Below, piece by piece: positions 24,161-36,285 of a DNA stretch of 64,000 nucleotides. Numbering within the stretch: the stretch's first letter is position 1; the number at the start of each line of letters is the position of its first letter. The DNA lies in assembly GCF_038396675.1 (NCBI RefSeq), contig NC_088934.1, forward strand, positions 3,917,501 to 3,981,500. Reading direction: 5' to 3'. The notes beneath the pieces are model-generated. The model was not told the DNA's origin and ran no database searches. It saw only the letters and a program-made list of their open reading frames with translations. A program made the translations under genes and the position numbers. The stretch comes from Hydra vulgaris (lineage: Eukaryota; Cnidaria; Hydrozoa; Anthoathecata; Hydridae).

Positions 24161-24459
24161 CTTCATTAAATTTATTTTTTTAAATACCTAACCCTAACCT
24201 TATGGTATTTTATAGTAAAACAATAATCATTTATAAATTAAGTACATTACATAGCAAACATAGCATTAAACAATTTAAATCAAACATTTAACATTTCAAT
24301 AACATAATTAAACATATAATATGAAGCACATATAACTATTGTGTAAAATTTAAAACATACGTTAACATACCTTGTAATAAAAGTTTATCAACAAAATATT
24401 TCTACATATAATGTCGATTATTAAATATTGATCATTAAATGCAGATCATTAAATGATTA

Positions 24460-25060
24460 TTTGCATTACATCGTTAAGGCATGCTATCGGAAAAATCTGC
24501 CCACCTTTTGCGGTGTGGTAAAGCAAGTTAACAGTTTTAATACTCTTGCTAACTGAAACACCTGTTAGAACTTGTCCATCAGTGTAATTATTTTGTAGAG
24601 CACGTACCATCAATCGGGTCCCATTGCATAGTCCAGCTTAAGATCTAATTTTCTAAGTAACATTATAACAGCACCAATTTTTAGTTTTAGGCAGTGAACA
24701 GGCATTCCCAATGGTTTCAAACTATTTAAAAACTCAACAGGAAAGTTTTCGATTTCATTACAATCATCTGTTTCAATAGTGTTAGCTCTTAAATAAATAT
24801 TAACATCATCTGGTAAACGGTCAGAGACTTGTTCATTTATTGCTAATGAATCTATATTTGTCTCAAGATTTCACGCATAACCATCTTCTTCCATCTTCTT
24901 CTCATAGATTCATTTTCCCTAAGCAAGCACTGCTCAGGTATTTGCACCCGCGAAATGAATCATCTACTTTACAGGTAATGTTTCATTACCAAGTTTTAAA
25001 ACCCATTGAGAGAATTCCTCTTCTTCAGCCCGAACTCTGTTATATTTTCTGTTAATTAGA
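24460..25060 (-). pseudogene. Helitron helicase C-terminal fragment
   Basis: The minus strand reads EEEEFSQWVLKLGNETLPV near 25035, VQIPEQCLLRENES near 24950, VEFLNSLKPLGMPVHCLKLK near 24750, IGAVIMLLRKLDLK near 24690 and VRALQNNYTDGQVLTGVS near 24600. These match the late SF1B (PIF1-like) helicase part of Helitron Rep-helicase proteins, where a nearly invariant block is L-K-x-G-A-x-(I/V)-M-L-L-R-N-L-D. Here the usual Asn is Lys. Stops and frameshifts separate the blocks. Neither the Rep HUH domain nor Helitron ends are seen in the window, so it is a truncated dead copy. A cellular PIF1 gene is less likely, because the SLxPxGxPxHxLxLK block is Helitron-typical. Confidence 0.75.
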
Positions 25061-25189
25061 ATTGCTAAACATATTGCCAATGTTGAGAACACTTTATACA
25101 GGCTTCAACAATATCAGCTGGTTGCCCCTTCTTTTAGTTTTGCCCCTTGGTTGGTTCATGGCAAAAGCAAGGTCATATTTTGTTGAATG

Positions 25190-26010
25190 TTGTTGTAACT
25201 GCTGTTTGCAGTGATAAATGTATTGATGCAGAAATATTTACTAAACATTGGAATGGATGTAAAATATGAAGATCTAAAAGAGAAACTCCAAAGCATCAGT
25301 GTTGGTTGGTTGATCACCAGTGTGAATCAAATCATGAGGGTTCATCAGCTAGTATGGAATCTGTAAGAGCTGTGGCTATGTTTAACAGATCTTTACGAAA
25401 AAATAAGTTGATATATAAAGAATATCGAGGAGATGGGGATACATCTTCTTTTAATGATGTAATAGTAACAGATCCTTACAAAGAGTATGGTATTATGCCT
25501 GTATAACTGGAATGTGTTGGGCATGTTCAAAAACGGTAAGGAAACACGTCTACGAAACCTTGTCAAAGCCCAAAAATGCACTAAAAAATCAATATCAGGC
25601 AGAGGTAAACTCACGGAAAACTGCATCAATTCAATGCAAAACTTCTATGGTATTGCAATACCATAGAAGTTTTTGCATTGAATTGATGCAGTTTTTCGTG
25701 AGTTTACCTCTGCCTGATATTGATTTTTTAGTACATTTTTGATCTAATGTGGGAAACTTGTATTCAATAAAAAAGGGTTTATGCCATACTTTTCCACTTC
25801 ACCAACTTTCCTACACACGCCACCAGTAAATACTGGGCTCTAAATCAAAAGAATTACAGGCCCAAATCTACCATACCTCTGTGGATAAAAGATTTAATTT
25901 TACCACTAATTATAAATTTACAATCAGATGAATTGTTATCAAAATGTTTACATGGAAATAGACAAAGTGCTAACGAGGCACTTAATGGACTAAAATCCCA
26001 TTCTCCTAAT
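25190..26010 (+). pseudogene. Mutator-like transposase fragment interrupted by a palindrome
   Basis: The plus strand reads HQCESNHEGSSASMESVRAV (about 25311), YRGDGDTSSFNDV (about 25420, with an acidic residue in the GDGD context expected of a catalytic site), LECVGHVQKR (about 25507), then GRGKLTENCINSMQNFYGIA up to 25655. After the inverted segment the family resumes at about 25835 with YWALNQKNYRPKSTIPLW, then DELLSKCLHGNRQSANEALN. This corresponds to the transposases with the pattern NxxGSSxxME...GDGDSxxxxxV...ECxxHVQKRxGxRLR...KCLHGxTQNxNExLN. The region between YGIA and YWAL is lost at the palindrome. Only 67 residues remain in one open frame. It is a dead fragment, divergently adjacent to the Helitron relic. 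Confidence 0.75.
25572..25740. repeat. Large palindrome, about 84-bp arms, no spacer
   Basis: The centre is TATTG|CAATA at 25655|25656. The two arms are reverse complements with about three differences. The left arm is coding sequence of the Mutator-like transposase; the right arm is its inverted copy and breaks the gene. Confidence 0.95.
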
Positions 26011-26258
26011 AAAGTTTGCTAATTCATAAATTAAAATTTAATAGTAATTCTGAAAACTATAGAAAATTAATTGTTATTAAATAATATAATAGTTTTTTCA
26101 CCGGAATGGGAAGGGAAAAATAATTATTTTACCCTTGCCATTCCAATTAATTATTAAAGCTTGATTACTTTTCCCTTTCCTATCCCGTTTCCGTAGAAGA
26201 ACGGATGAGTAGAAACTCACCTTGACGGTAAAAACGTCTCTTGGAAAAAATTCTTAAG
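26011..26258. other. Short non-coding stretch with imperfect inverted repeat
   Basis: GGAATGGGAAGGGAAAA near 26104 is loosely mirrored by TTTTCCCTTTCCTATCCC near 26169. It could be a decayed MITE; the evidence is weak. Confidence 0.3.
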
Positions 26259-26358
26259 AGTTGAGATTTTCCATCAATTCATTCAATTCCATCAATTTTA
26301 GGAATTTTAGTTGAGATTTTCCATCAATTCATTCAATTCCATCAATTTTAGGAATTTT
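26259..26358. repeat. Perfect 50-bp tandem duplication
   Basis: Two identical 50-bp units beginning AGTTGAGATTTTCC and ending TTTTAGGAATTTT. No difference was seen, so the duplication is recent or was homogenised. Confidence 0.95.
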
Positions 26359-29300
26359 CTCGGCACCTTATTTGCAAAATCTATTTCTCAAAATATGCTC
26401 ATAATTCTTTGCATTGTCTTCCAACAACAGTAAATATTATGAAAATAAGGTACAATCTAAAAAAATAACATATATGTTTGGTTTAACATCCGCAAATGGC
26501 ATTTCTTTAAAAGTATCGCCTCTTTTGGCTGAAAATTCAAATAACTTATAATGGCCAACGACATGTGTATCGAATGGAGGAGCACAATCTCTGAATTTCT
26601 GAAAAAAGTCAACTTCTGAAAAAGTCCTATATATCTAAGAATTGTTAAAAAAAAAATTGCCTTTCAGAAAAAAAGTGGTGGTGGTGTTGGGGGTGGGGGG
26701 CACGTGCCCCTGGCTCCTTTCTACCCCCCCCCCCCCCCCTACATCCCCGGTGTTGTCAGCCCTGCTTATCAAGTTTTACTGCAAACTCTATTTCAAGTTG
26801 TACATGTGCTTTGTCAAATAAGTTTATTCAAAATATTGAGAAGCCGTTTGTGTCAGATATTTACGAAATTTTAATCAATGCGAGTATTACGGTAAGCCTT
26901 TTAGTTATTGTTTTTCTTTTTTATTTTGTAGTTTATATCAACTGAATTAGGTGATCGTATCGACTATTATCTTTTTTTACTTATCGGCATCAACAAAAAT
27001 CTTTTTTTACTACTATTTTTTCTCAACTTTTTTAAAAAAACACCGCTGAAATATAAGTTAAATACAAAAAATGTTTTATGATTATAACAAACAGGTACTA
27101 GAAATTTATTTAACAAGGAGAATAGAATCTTTTACTTTACTGCTCGCTTGTATTAAAATAAATTTATGTATATGAATGCCCACCAGTGAAAAAGAAATAT
27201 ATGTTTAAAAGAATACTTCTAAATGAACGCGGCAATGATATATTAGAGTTGAAATAAAATCAAATATATAATTCTTAATAATAATTAATATATACTGATG
27301 AAAATAATATAAAAATATATAAGTCTTAATAATCAAAGTTTAATTTGCCGTGTCATTGTGAAGCCAATTTAATTTTGTGTTCAACTTGCATAAATGTTAC
27401 AGTATTTTTTATTTGGAGTAGAAAAGGAAAGAAGAAAATAAAAAGACCCCACGAACACATTTTAATCTCGGCGGGGTTGGGAGGGAGTGGGGAGATTGGG
27501 AAATATTTTGACAAGTTCTCAATTTCGTCAAAACCCTGTATCAAGTTTATTCCTGGTTTACACCCTGCCCCACACTAATATGCTGAAAAAACATTGTAAG
27601 ATATATCTAAATAAATAAAAAATTTTAATATAAAAAAGTAAAATATTTACATACTAACACTACAAACCAATTTACCTGTTGCTGATGTTTTTTCTAGGGC
27701 GTTATTGAAAAGAGTCAAAATCTGAAAGAAAAGACATTTATTGAAAAGACAATTACACAAAATAACAAAAGCATTATATCTATCAGTGCAAATATTTTTT
27801 GTAATTTGATCAAAAAATAAAATTATTCTCACCTTAATTGTGACAAACTAATTTCTTTTTAAACTATAAACTAATGATCAACATAGTAAATTTTAAATAA
27901 TTAAAGTTTACAAAGTTAAAACCATATTTAAACGGTAGACTAAGTAAATTTATGATAGTTTGTAGAGCACCAAAGTAGAACTAAAAGAAGTAAATTAACA
28001 AATAAATTTAAAATTTTTGGAATATTTGCAGTTAAACACGAAAAATAACTCATTATAAGATAAAGTAAAGGTAAAGGTAAAATTATAAAAAAAAAAAAAC
28101 TCACACATAAAAAAAAAAAGAAAAAAGTAAAATGTTTATTTTTATTAAAAATACAAACCTTTTTTTTTAAAAAAAAAAATACAAAATACAACTCTTTTAA
28201 TTAAAAACATTATTGTTTTCATGAACTAATAAGGACACATCGATAAAGATATACACAGTAAAAAATTGATTTTTACGTCTTTTACGAATTTTTTGTAATA
28301 GATACTTAATAGATACCCCCTAATTCAGTGATTATTGCTATTATTATGAAAATTATCAACAACAATTTGAAGTATTCACAAAATCTTTACTGACAATAAA
28401 ATGTTATTTTGACATGGAAAATCATAAACACCGTAACAGCGGCAAATCATTTTAATATTTTGCATGTTCTGCTGAATAAAATTTTGATGGTGTTTAGTGC
28501 AGAATCAGAATTAGGTACGCGGAAATCGCGATTTACGAAACCAATTTTTATGCTCAAATTTTGGTTCTCGTTTTTTAACTCTTTTTTAGGCAGCGTGAGG
28601 CAGACGTAACTTTGTGGAGTTTCTTTTTAGAAACATATATGCACATAGATAAAGTTAATCTTGATTTATATATGACATTTATGTATGGTTACTTAACATT
28701 TTTATGGATTGTTTTGCTCCTGAAAATTTGGTTGACGTTCTCACATGATTTTGTAGTAGAGGAAATGTTGATCTCCCTATTTTTATTATTCAGTTAGTTT
28801 TCAACATGCATTTTCTTATCGCATGTCAAATTTCAATAAAATATTTCCGCAAATAGTTTAATTAGTGTTATACTAAGTGTTATACTAGGTTATAACTTTT
28901 TTTAGGTAGCCCTACCCAAACGTTTTTTTGTGGTAATTCTTATCAAAAACATATACAAACCTATATTATTTTTAAAAAGCGAAAGGTTAAGCTTGATTTT
29001 TTATGACTAATATGTTTGATTAGCATATTTTTTTATGGATTATTTTGCTAAAATTATTGCATGAAAATTCGGTTGATGTTGGTGTTGATTTTTTATTTAG
29101 CTTTTTGTTCTAGCTTCATAAAAATTATACTATCTGAATTAAAATTAAATTTCCAACAAGATAGTGCCAAGATTATTTTATATCAGTTTCGGTTCAAGCG
29201 CTATTTTGTTTGCAACGATAAAAAATATATATTTTATATTTTAAATAATAAATAATATTTTAAATAATAAAAAATATATATTTTATATTTTCTTTGGAAC

Positions 29301-29697
29301 TTTTATTGTTAACTACGTTTTATTTTGTATCAGTTGGCATTTTTATTAATACACCAAATATAATAAGTTTAAAAATCAGATACTTCATTGGTTTATTCCA
29401 AAACAAAAATTTGTCAGTGTTTTTCAATTATAGTAAAAGATATTAGGATTGTTATCTTTTTCCGCTTCGATTGTATACTTCTTTAACTGGATTATTGTTT
29501 AAATCATTATACTAGCATGTCTAATGTTTACTTATTGTTTAGACCCTACCAAATATTATGCTTATTTTTAAGATTTCATAATTATAAATACTATCGTTTA
29601 TATATAACTACAACCAAATTAACATAATTTATATACAAACAAAGTATACACCATTAGTATAATAAATACCATTGCACCATTATAAACCATAGTATAT
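26359..29697. other. 3.3-kb non-coding stretch
   Basis: No coding region is supported; the small frames are AT-rich and unrelated to known proteins. A G-run/C-run block lies at 26676-26745 (GTGGTGGTGGTGTTGGGGG, then a run of about 14 C). A diverged duplication is visible between 28629-28745 and 28942-29085, sharing TTTTTATGGATT, ATTTTGCT and GAAAAT-CGGTTGA. Long A/T runs are frequent near 28090-28180. Confidence 0.5.
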
Positions 29698-30004
29698 GAA
29701 GAGTACACGTGAAAAAACGGTCACATTTAAAAAGTTTTGAGAAGGTATATATTAATCATTTATAAAAGTTATATATCATCATAAATCATACATAAAAGTT
29801 TTCATATAAAGGATAAAAGTAAATTAGAAAAAATTATTTCTTGATTAATTTATCTGAAGTTTACATATTTTTAATAAAATATTTGTAACTTTTATTAAAA
29901 TTTTTGTTTTCCTAACTTTATACAAATATTTTTTATAAATGATTCATAAATATTTTCTCAAAACTTTTTAATGTGACTATACCGTTTTTTTCTGTGTATT
30001 TTTC
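29698..30004. mobile_element. MITE copy 2, same family as 943-1223
   Basis: It begins GAAGAGTACACGTGAAAAAACGG and ends in the inverse, AACCGT-like sequence ACCGTTTTTTTCTGTGTA. The inner inverted block TTTATAAATGATT is shared with copy 1. It is flanked by ATAT at 29694-29697 and 30005-30008, again a 4-bp target duplication. It is more diverged than copy 1 and has an internal insertion or duplication near 29770-29815. Confidence 0.8.
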
Positions 30005-30008
30005 ATAT

Positions 30009-32417
30009 ACATTCCTAATGTTAGCTCATTGTTTATAAATATATTTTCTTTATATTTATACTGTTATATTTTCATTGTTTATTTTCATTTTGTTAATAAG
30101 GTTGTTGCATCTTACACAGAACTGATTTGGCGATTGTCACTTTTGTACCTTACTGTTGACAATTACATAATGCTTTAAGTAATTTTACAATTATTTTGTT
30201 TTTCTTTATCTTTAGTCCAATCGCTAATCTACACAATCACACAATCACACAATCTACACATTAATCTACACAATCACACAATCACATAATCACACAATCT
30301 ACACAGCCTACCACTAATAAATTTGTATAGGATAACTTTTAGTATTGATTATAGATTTACAAATATAATCTGCAACGAGTGCTAAGTTTAACAATTCTAC
30401 TTTTTCATATGTATGCATTTTTCGATAATTGCAAATTTATTTTTTATTACAACTTTGTTAACCTTGAGTTGCATCTTCATCTGCTACAATTGGTAAGTTT
30501 AAAAACTATTTTTTTTCTAATCTGTTTATGCATGATGTATGCGTAGAACAATTATTTCTAATATGTGTATGACTTTTTTATCAATTGCAAATAAAATTTT
30601 ATTTTACTACAACTTATTTTTTAATTTAGTTTCACAACTTTCTCCACAATCAGTACAACCTTCTGCTAGTAAATTTATGATTTAAAAATTTTTCTGAATG
30701 ATTATTGAATTCATAATATTTCTTTTTATATACACTATTTAATACATTTTTATTACGTCATCCATCAAAGTGCAGTAGAAGTAAAATCAAGAGCAATATT
30801 TAAATTTTTACTTTGATTAACATTTTTAAAGCTATAATTGATTTATTAGTCTTTCATTTTATTTGTTCAGCCAATGACTTTCACAAATAGTTGGTTTATA
30901 TTAAATATTACGTAAAGCCATTCAGTACTAATCTATTTACGATTCATTGTCATTTAGAGTTTACATATGGTGTCTATCGGAGATATATGTATCAGCACCC
31001 TGGATCGACTAGCAATCGCTCATTTTTGTGATGGGTCCAGTTAGGAGGGAATGATGGGGAACCATTTAACTGACCTATCATCCTCCTAAAAGGGGTGCTA
31101 GGAGCTAAGCAGAAGAGGAAACTGCTGTGGAGAAATTTGCAGGCGAAGACAGCATGGTGGCAGCTTTGTGATGAATGGTTGTAAACACAATCATTAGGTA
31201 CCACCATTCTCGTTTTTTTATTAAAAATATATATGTAATATGATCAAACTTTTTTTCCATTTTGTCTCAATTTTTTCAATTACTAACGTTTGAATTATTT
31301 ATTTTAAATTTTTTTACCCAAAATAATTTAAAAATGAAGCATTGACAAGTGTAATAGTTCTAATGAAATATTTTGTATGTTTTCAATGTGATTAAAAGTT
31401 GTACCTATAAATAGTTATAAAATTTTAGATACGATCAGGACTTTTTGAGGATTTCATAGCCCATATTAAATACAGTGCTAAATTTATGTATAATATTTTA
31501 TTGAATTGATAAATGTGAAAAGTCTTTTTTTTAGGGTGGATACTCCAACCTGCATCTTGTAATGTGGTAAGAATTATAAAGTTGTCTCTATTTTAGATAA
31601 ACGCAATTTAAAAACGTTTTTAAATTTCTGTTGGCATTTTTTTCAAGTTTGAATAAGAATGAAGGGGTGGGGAAGGGGGGCGTTAGTTGTGGCACACTCC
31701 CCTTCCCTAACTAATGTAGTAAAATAATCTTGTATACTAATTTCTCTTTTTCAACAAACTCAATTTAAAACCTATTTTTAAATCTCTTTAAAAAAATTTT
31801 TTTTAAGATGGAGAAGATTGGGGGTGGGGGTGGGGGTGGGGTGGGGGTGGGGTGGGGTGAAGGGTTAGGCGTGGCACACTTCTCGGCTCAATTTAAACAC
31901 CACTTGTAAATGCTGCAAAGTAAGAAAAGTATAGTTTATACTTTTAAACACAAAATATAACCAGTGTTTTAAAGATTAAAATATTTATAAAAATGTAACA
32001 TTTCACTGGATGTTAAAACGTAACGAAAGCATCCACTCTTTAATATAAGATTGACCATTAATATTTTAAAATGGAATGAAAGCAAATTAGAGCATCTTTT
32101 TGTGTATAAAGATAACACATTTTATCAGAAAAACAATCTTTCAGGTGAAAAACTTGTACTTTTTTTAAGGGTTACGATAGCGTGCCGGTACCCCCTCTGT
32201 CCCTCTTGACATCCCCTATATATATAGACTAATATAAACTTTTAGCCTACTCTTACATCTATCTTTTGATACCATGTTATAGGCATTTGGATAAGATTTA
32301 AAAAAGTTATAACAATTTCAGTGAAAAAAAAATTTTGGAACCAGTTTATTCAATAAATCCATTTATCTAAAATTTGCTACAAAAAACTTTATAACTTTTT
32401 TTTGAATTGTTCGGGCT
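30009..32417. other. Non-coding stretch with simple repeats and a G-rich tract
   Basis: 30225-30310 is a degenerate array of AATCACAC and AATCTACACA words. 30985-31200 is a less AT-rich island without a recognisable gene; its 71-codon minus frame is not called. 31660-31690 and 31805-31862 are G-rich. The rest is AT-rich and empty. Confidence 0.5.
31805..31862 (+). repeat. G-rich tract, G-quadruplex candidate
   Basis: Eight or more runs of four to five G separated by single T (GGGGGTGGGGGTGGGG) satisfy any G-quadruplex consensus. The tract is striking in an otherwise AT-rich region. Confidence 0.85.
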
Positions 32418-32476
32418 TGTTATATATCATTAGAAAGCCTTCAATTGTATTGAAGGGCTTTCTAATGATATATAAC
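32418..32476. repeat. Near-perfect palindrome, 28-bp arms, 3-nt spacer
   Basis: TGTTATATATCATTAGAAAG... mirrors ...CTTTCTAATGATATATAACA with one inserted G. Confidence 0.95.
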
Positions 32477-32532
32477 ATTCTAATATATGCTCATTTTAAA
32501 AATTTCAGTCCACGTACCTAACAGAATATATA

Positions 32533-32609
32533 TTTTGTTTGTAAATAAATTTAATTATTTACAAACAAAAAAGATCAATAAAAATGTACATATTTTTATT
32601 GATCTTTTT
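32533..32609. repeat. Two adjacent perfect palindromes
   Basis: 32533-32570 has 16-bp arms TTTTGTTTGTAAATAA with a 6-nt spacer. 32567-32609 has about 18-bp arms AAAAAGATCAATAAAAAT around GTAC. They lie side by side, 57 bp after the palindrome at 32418. Confidence 0.95.
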
Positions 32610-32784
32610 TGCTCTTGGTTTGTTAAATGGGGGCGTAGTAAAACAGCTGTAAAACTCTAAATTTCCTTATTATTATTACTTTAATATTCAATAATTTTAA
32701 ACTTTTATTATTATTAAAAAGTATAAATTTAATTAAATAGTTTACTTTAAATATAAAATCAGAATTTTATAAATAACTTTACGG

Positions 32785-35700
32785 TAATACACATAAACAT
32801 CAGAAGTTTACTTATTAATATAGACAAATTAAAAAACTTTCTCCTTAAATGCAAATATGCTTTCAGTATGATCTGCCTTACAGAGGTGCTCTGACGAAGC
32901 AGCAGAAACAAACTTTGACCTCCAAATTCCAAACTATAAATTATTTTTTAAAGAAAGATCAGTTTGCAAAAGAGGAGGAGGAATTGTGAATTATATACGG
33001 AATGATCTAAATACTAAGATAAGAAATGAACTTTCAAATTCTGATGGCAATAGTGAGGTCTTCACAATGGAAGTTATAAACACTGCCTCAAAGAACTTTC
33101 TAGTTTCTACGTGCTACAGACCACCTGATGGTGATACTTGTGAATTTTCAAATTATACTAAACATATAATTACAAAAACTAGAGAACAGAAAAAGTTATT
33201 CATAATTGGAGATATAAACATAAATATTTTAATGTACAACAAGCATGCTATTACTAAAAATTTCTTTGACGACATGTTTCAACTTAATATCTTTCCAATT
33301 ATCAACAAACCTACCAGGGTAACTTCCAAATCTATTACTGCTATTGACAATATATTAACAAACTCAATACAAGATCCTTCTCTAAAATTACGAATAATAA
33401 AAACAGATATTTCAGATCACTTTCCAATATACTTCTCTCTGTCACAAAGTTCCAAAAAAATTGATAATTCAAAAATCTTATGTTATAAAAGAATTATCGA
33501 TGAAACGTCTACTCAAAAATTTAAGGACTTGCTATCGGCAACAGATTGGCAAACTGTCTACCAAGAATGTGACCAAGGAAACACAAACTCTGCGTACATT
33601 AACTTTATAAATTTATTTATCCTACAATATAATAAAAGTTTTCCAATTCAAGAAAAAGAAATAAAAACAAAATATTTGAATTGTCCATGGATAACAAAAG
33701 AAATAAGAAAATCCTCAAAACAAAAACAAAAACTATACGTAAAATACTTAAAAAATAGAAGCGAAGCAAACCTTTCCCTTTACAAGCATTACAAAAACCT
33801 ATTTGAAAAAATAAAAAAAAAACACAAAATTTTATACTATTCTAATCAAATACAAAAATTTAATGGTGACCTAAAAAAGACATGGGTCATTATGAAGGAA
33901 ATTATTGGTAAAAGTAAATTTAATGTTAACAAAATGCCTTCTAGAGTAATAATTAATGAAAGTGAATCAAACAACAAGCGAGATATTTCCAATGAATTTA
34001 ATAAATACTTTGCCAACATTGGTGCTGATCTTGCATCGAAAATTCAATGCCCAAATAATACATTTAAAAGTTACTTAACAGGCTCACACTGCTCTTTAAA
34101 TTTCAATAAAATAAATCAAGACGAACTTGAAATAGCTATTAAATCACTTAAAATTAAGTCCCCAGGAATCGATGATATTTCTTACAAAGTAGTCTCAGAT
34201 GTTTTTGAGGAGATCCGTAATCCAATTTACCAAATATTTAATTAATCAATTTCAACAGGTATTGTACCTGATAAACTAAAAATCTCTAAAATTACACCAA
34301 TCTATAAATCAGGAAAAACCAATTCTTTAAACAATTATAGACCAATCTCTATCCTTTCGGTATTCTCAAAACTCCTAGAACGAATAATCTATAATAAATT
34401 AAATGAGTATTTAAAAACTAACAAAATTATCAATAAAGGTCAATATGGTTTTCAAAAGCTACACTCAACTGAGCTTGCAATCCTTGACCTCTCAAATAGG
34501 ATAAGTAGATCATTTAAAAAAAAAAATTCACATTAGGGATCTTTATTGATTTGTCAAAGGCATTTGACACCGTCAACCATGAGATTTTACTAACACAAAT
34601 GAAAAACTATGGTATAAAAAATCAAGCTTTAAATTGGTTTAAAAACTACCTTGATAACAGACAACAGTGTGTTATTATAGATAGAAAAAGCAACTCAAAT
34701 TTACTAAAAACAAAATATGGTGTACCCCAAGGTTCCATTCTTGCTCCTCTTTTGTTTCTTATTTATATAAACGATCTTCCAAACGCCTCTAATATCTTTA
34801 AAACTATTATGTTTGCCGACGATACAAACTTATTTTACTCGTCGAAAACAATCGAAGACCTCTATGAAAAAACAAATGCTGAACTAAAAAAAGTTAACAT
34901 ATGGTTTAAATCAAATAAACTGTCACTCAATATAGAAAAAACTAAGTATATACTATTTCACTCTAATCAACAAATTAAAAAAATACCCCTGAACCTACCA
35001 ACAATTAATATAGAAAATATATCCATCAAAAGAGCTCTGAATACAAAGTTTTTAGGAGTTCTAATTGATGAACACATCTCCTGGAAACCCCACATAAACT
35101 ACATAAACACAAAAATATCAAAGAACATAGGTTTACTTTACAAAGCAAGACTATTTTTGTCACAAAAAAGTCTTAAACTTATCTACTTCTCATTCATACA
35201 CAGTTATCTCATGTATGCCAATATAGCATGGGGCAGTACCCACAAATCTAAATTAGAACCACTTTACTTACGTCAAAAACACGCTTCAAGACTAGTATAC
35301 AACAAAAGCAAATTTACTCATGCTCAACCCTTACTGGAACAAATGAACGCACTAAATATATTTCAAATAAATATTTTTCAAAACATACCTTTCATGTTTA
35401 AATATAAACTAAGTCTGGTTCCAGAGCATTTTACAGCACACTTTTTTAAAAACAATATAAATAAATACAATACAAGAGCAACAGGCAACTTTAAGATACC
35501 TTTTGAAACAACAAGACTCTCAAAATTCTCAGTTACATATCGTGGTCCCTATTTATTTAACAAATTAGTTTCCAGAAACGAATCACTATTAAACTTAAAC
35601 AACGAACACTCTCTGAAAAAAAAGCTAAAATCTACAATAATTAAATTAAAAAACTGTAAGGAATTTTTTTAAATTTGAATAAATAAATAAATGTAACTTA

Positions 35701-36285
35701 ACTTTTAAAACAAATCGATAATAAAAATATTATTAATAACAAGGTATATATGTAACGCGTACATATTTACCACGTATGCAACTGATTTTTTATGTGTATT
35801 ACTCGTCTAAGAAATAGGTACTCGATGACAAGACTGACTTAAGTCTTCTGCGAGCTTCCTATGACTACAAATAAGTATTTTTTCTTATCAATCTTACACA
35901 AATTTTGTTTTTTATCATATTTATACACTAACATTATCTTGAAATGTGGTAAATTAACTTATAGTGAAACATCTAAACTCTCCTCCAAAAAATAAGCAGA
36001 TTATTTTTTTTTATTGTATTTTTTATTTTAATTGGAGTAATAAAAAAGATATATTTCTCGGATTATTTTTACTTACACGTTATTATCTTGTTGTAATTGG
36101 TATTTATTTTATTCATGTCTCGGAGTTGTAAGCAACTATATTTTTATTTACCTCGTATATTTTGAACTTTATATTTATGATTTAAATTTGTATATCTTTA
36201 CTGGCAATCAGTGATTGGTAACTTGTAATTAATTTTTATTTTTAAAATAAAACATTTATAAAAAAAAAAAAAAAAAAAAAAAAAA
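32785..36285 (+). mobile_element. CR1/L2-like LINE copy B, 5'-truncated
   Basis: It begins inside the endonuclease (NIRSLLINIDKLKNF near 32796), so ORF1 is missing as in typical 5'-truncated insertions. Endonuclease: FIIGDININ near 33200 and IKTDISDHFPIYF near 33400. RT: NNYRPISILSVFSKLLERI near 34335, FIDLSKAFDTVNH near 34540, GVPQGSILAPLLFLIYIND near 34720, MFADDTNLFYS near 34810 and KFLGVLIDEHISW near 35050. C-terminus: YRGPYLFNKL near 35540, with the stop at 35672. Breaks: a TAA replacing a sense codon at 34243-34245, and a frameshift in an 11-A run near 34520. The 3'UTR carries the shared stem-loop and ends in a run of about 26 A at 36258-36284. The two long open segments (419 and 373 codons) mark it as fairly young. 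Confidence 0.9.
35821..35855 (+). promoter_or_regulatory. LINE copy B 3'UTR stem-loop
   Basis: CTCGATGACAAGACT, loop GACTT, AAGTCTTCTGCGAG. Outer CTCG/CGAG pairs extend the stem shared with copies A, C and D. Confidence 0.7.

Noticed and set aside
27345..27578. 77-codon frame with two Cys-containing motifs
   Set aside because: Short, unrelated to known families, and with an antisense frame of equal quality.
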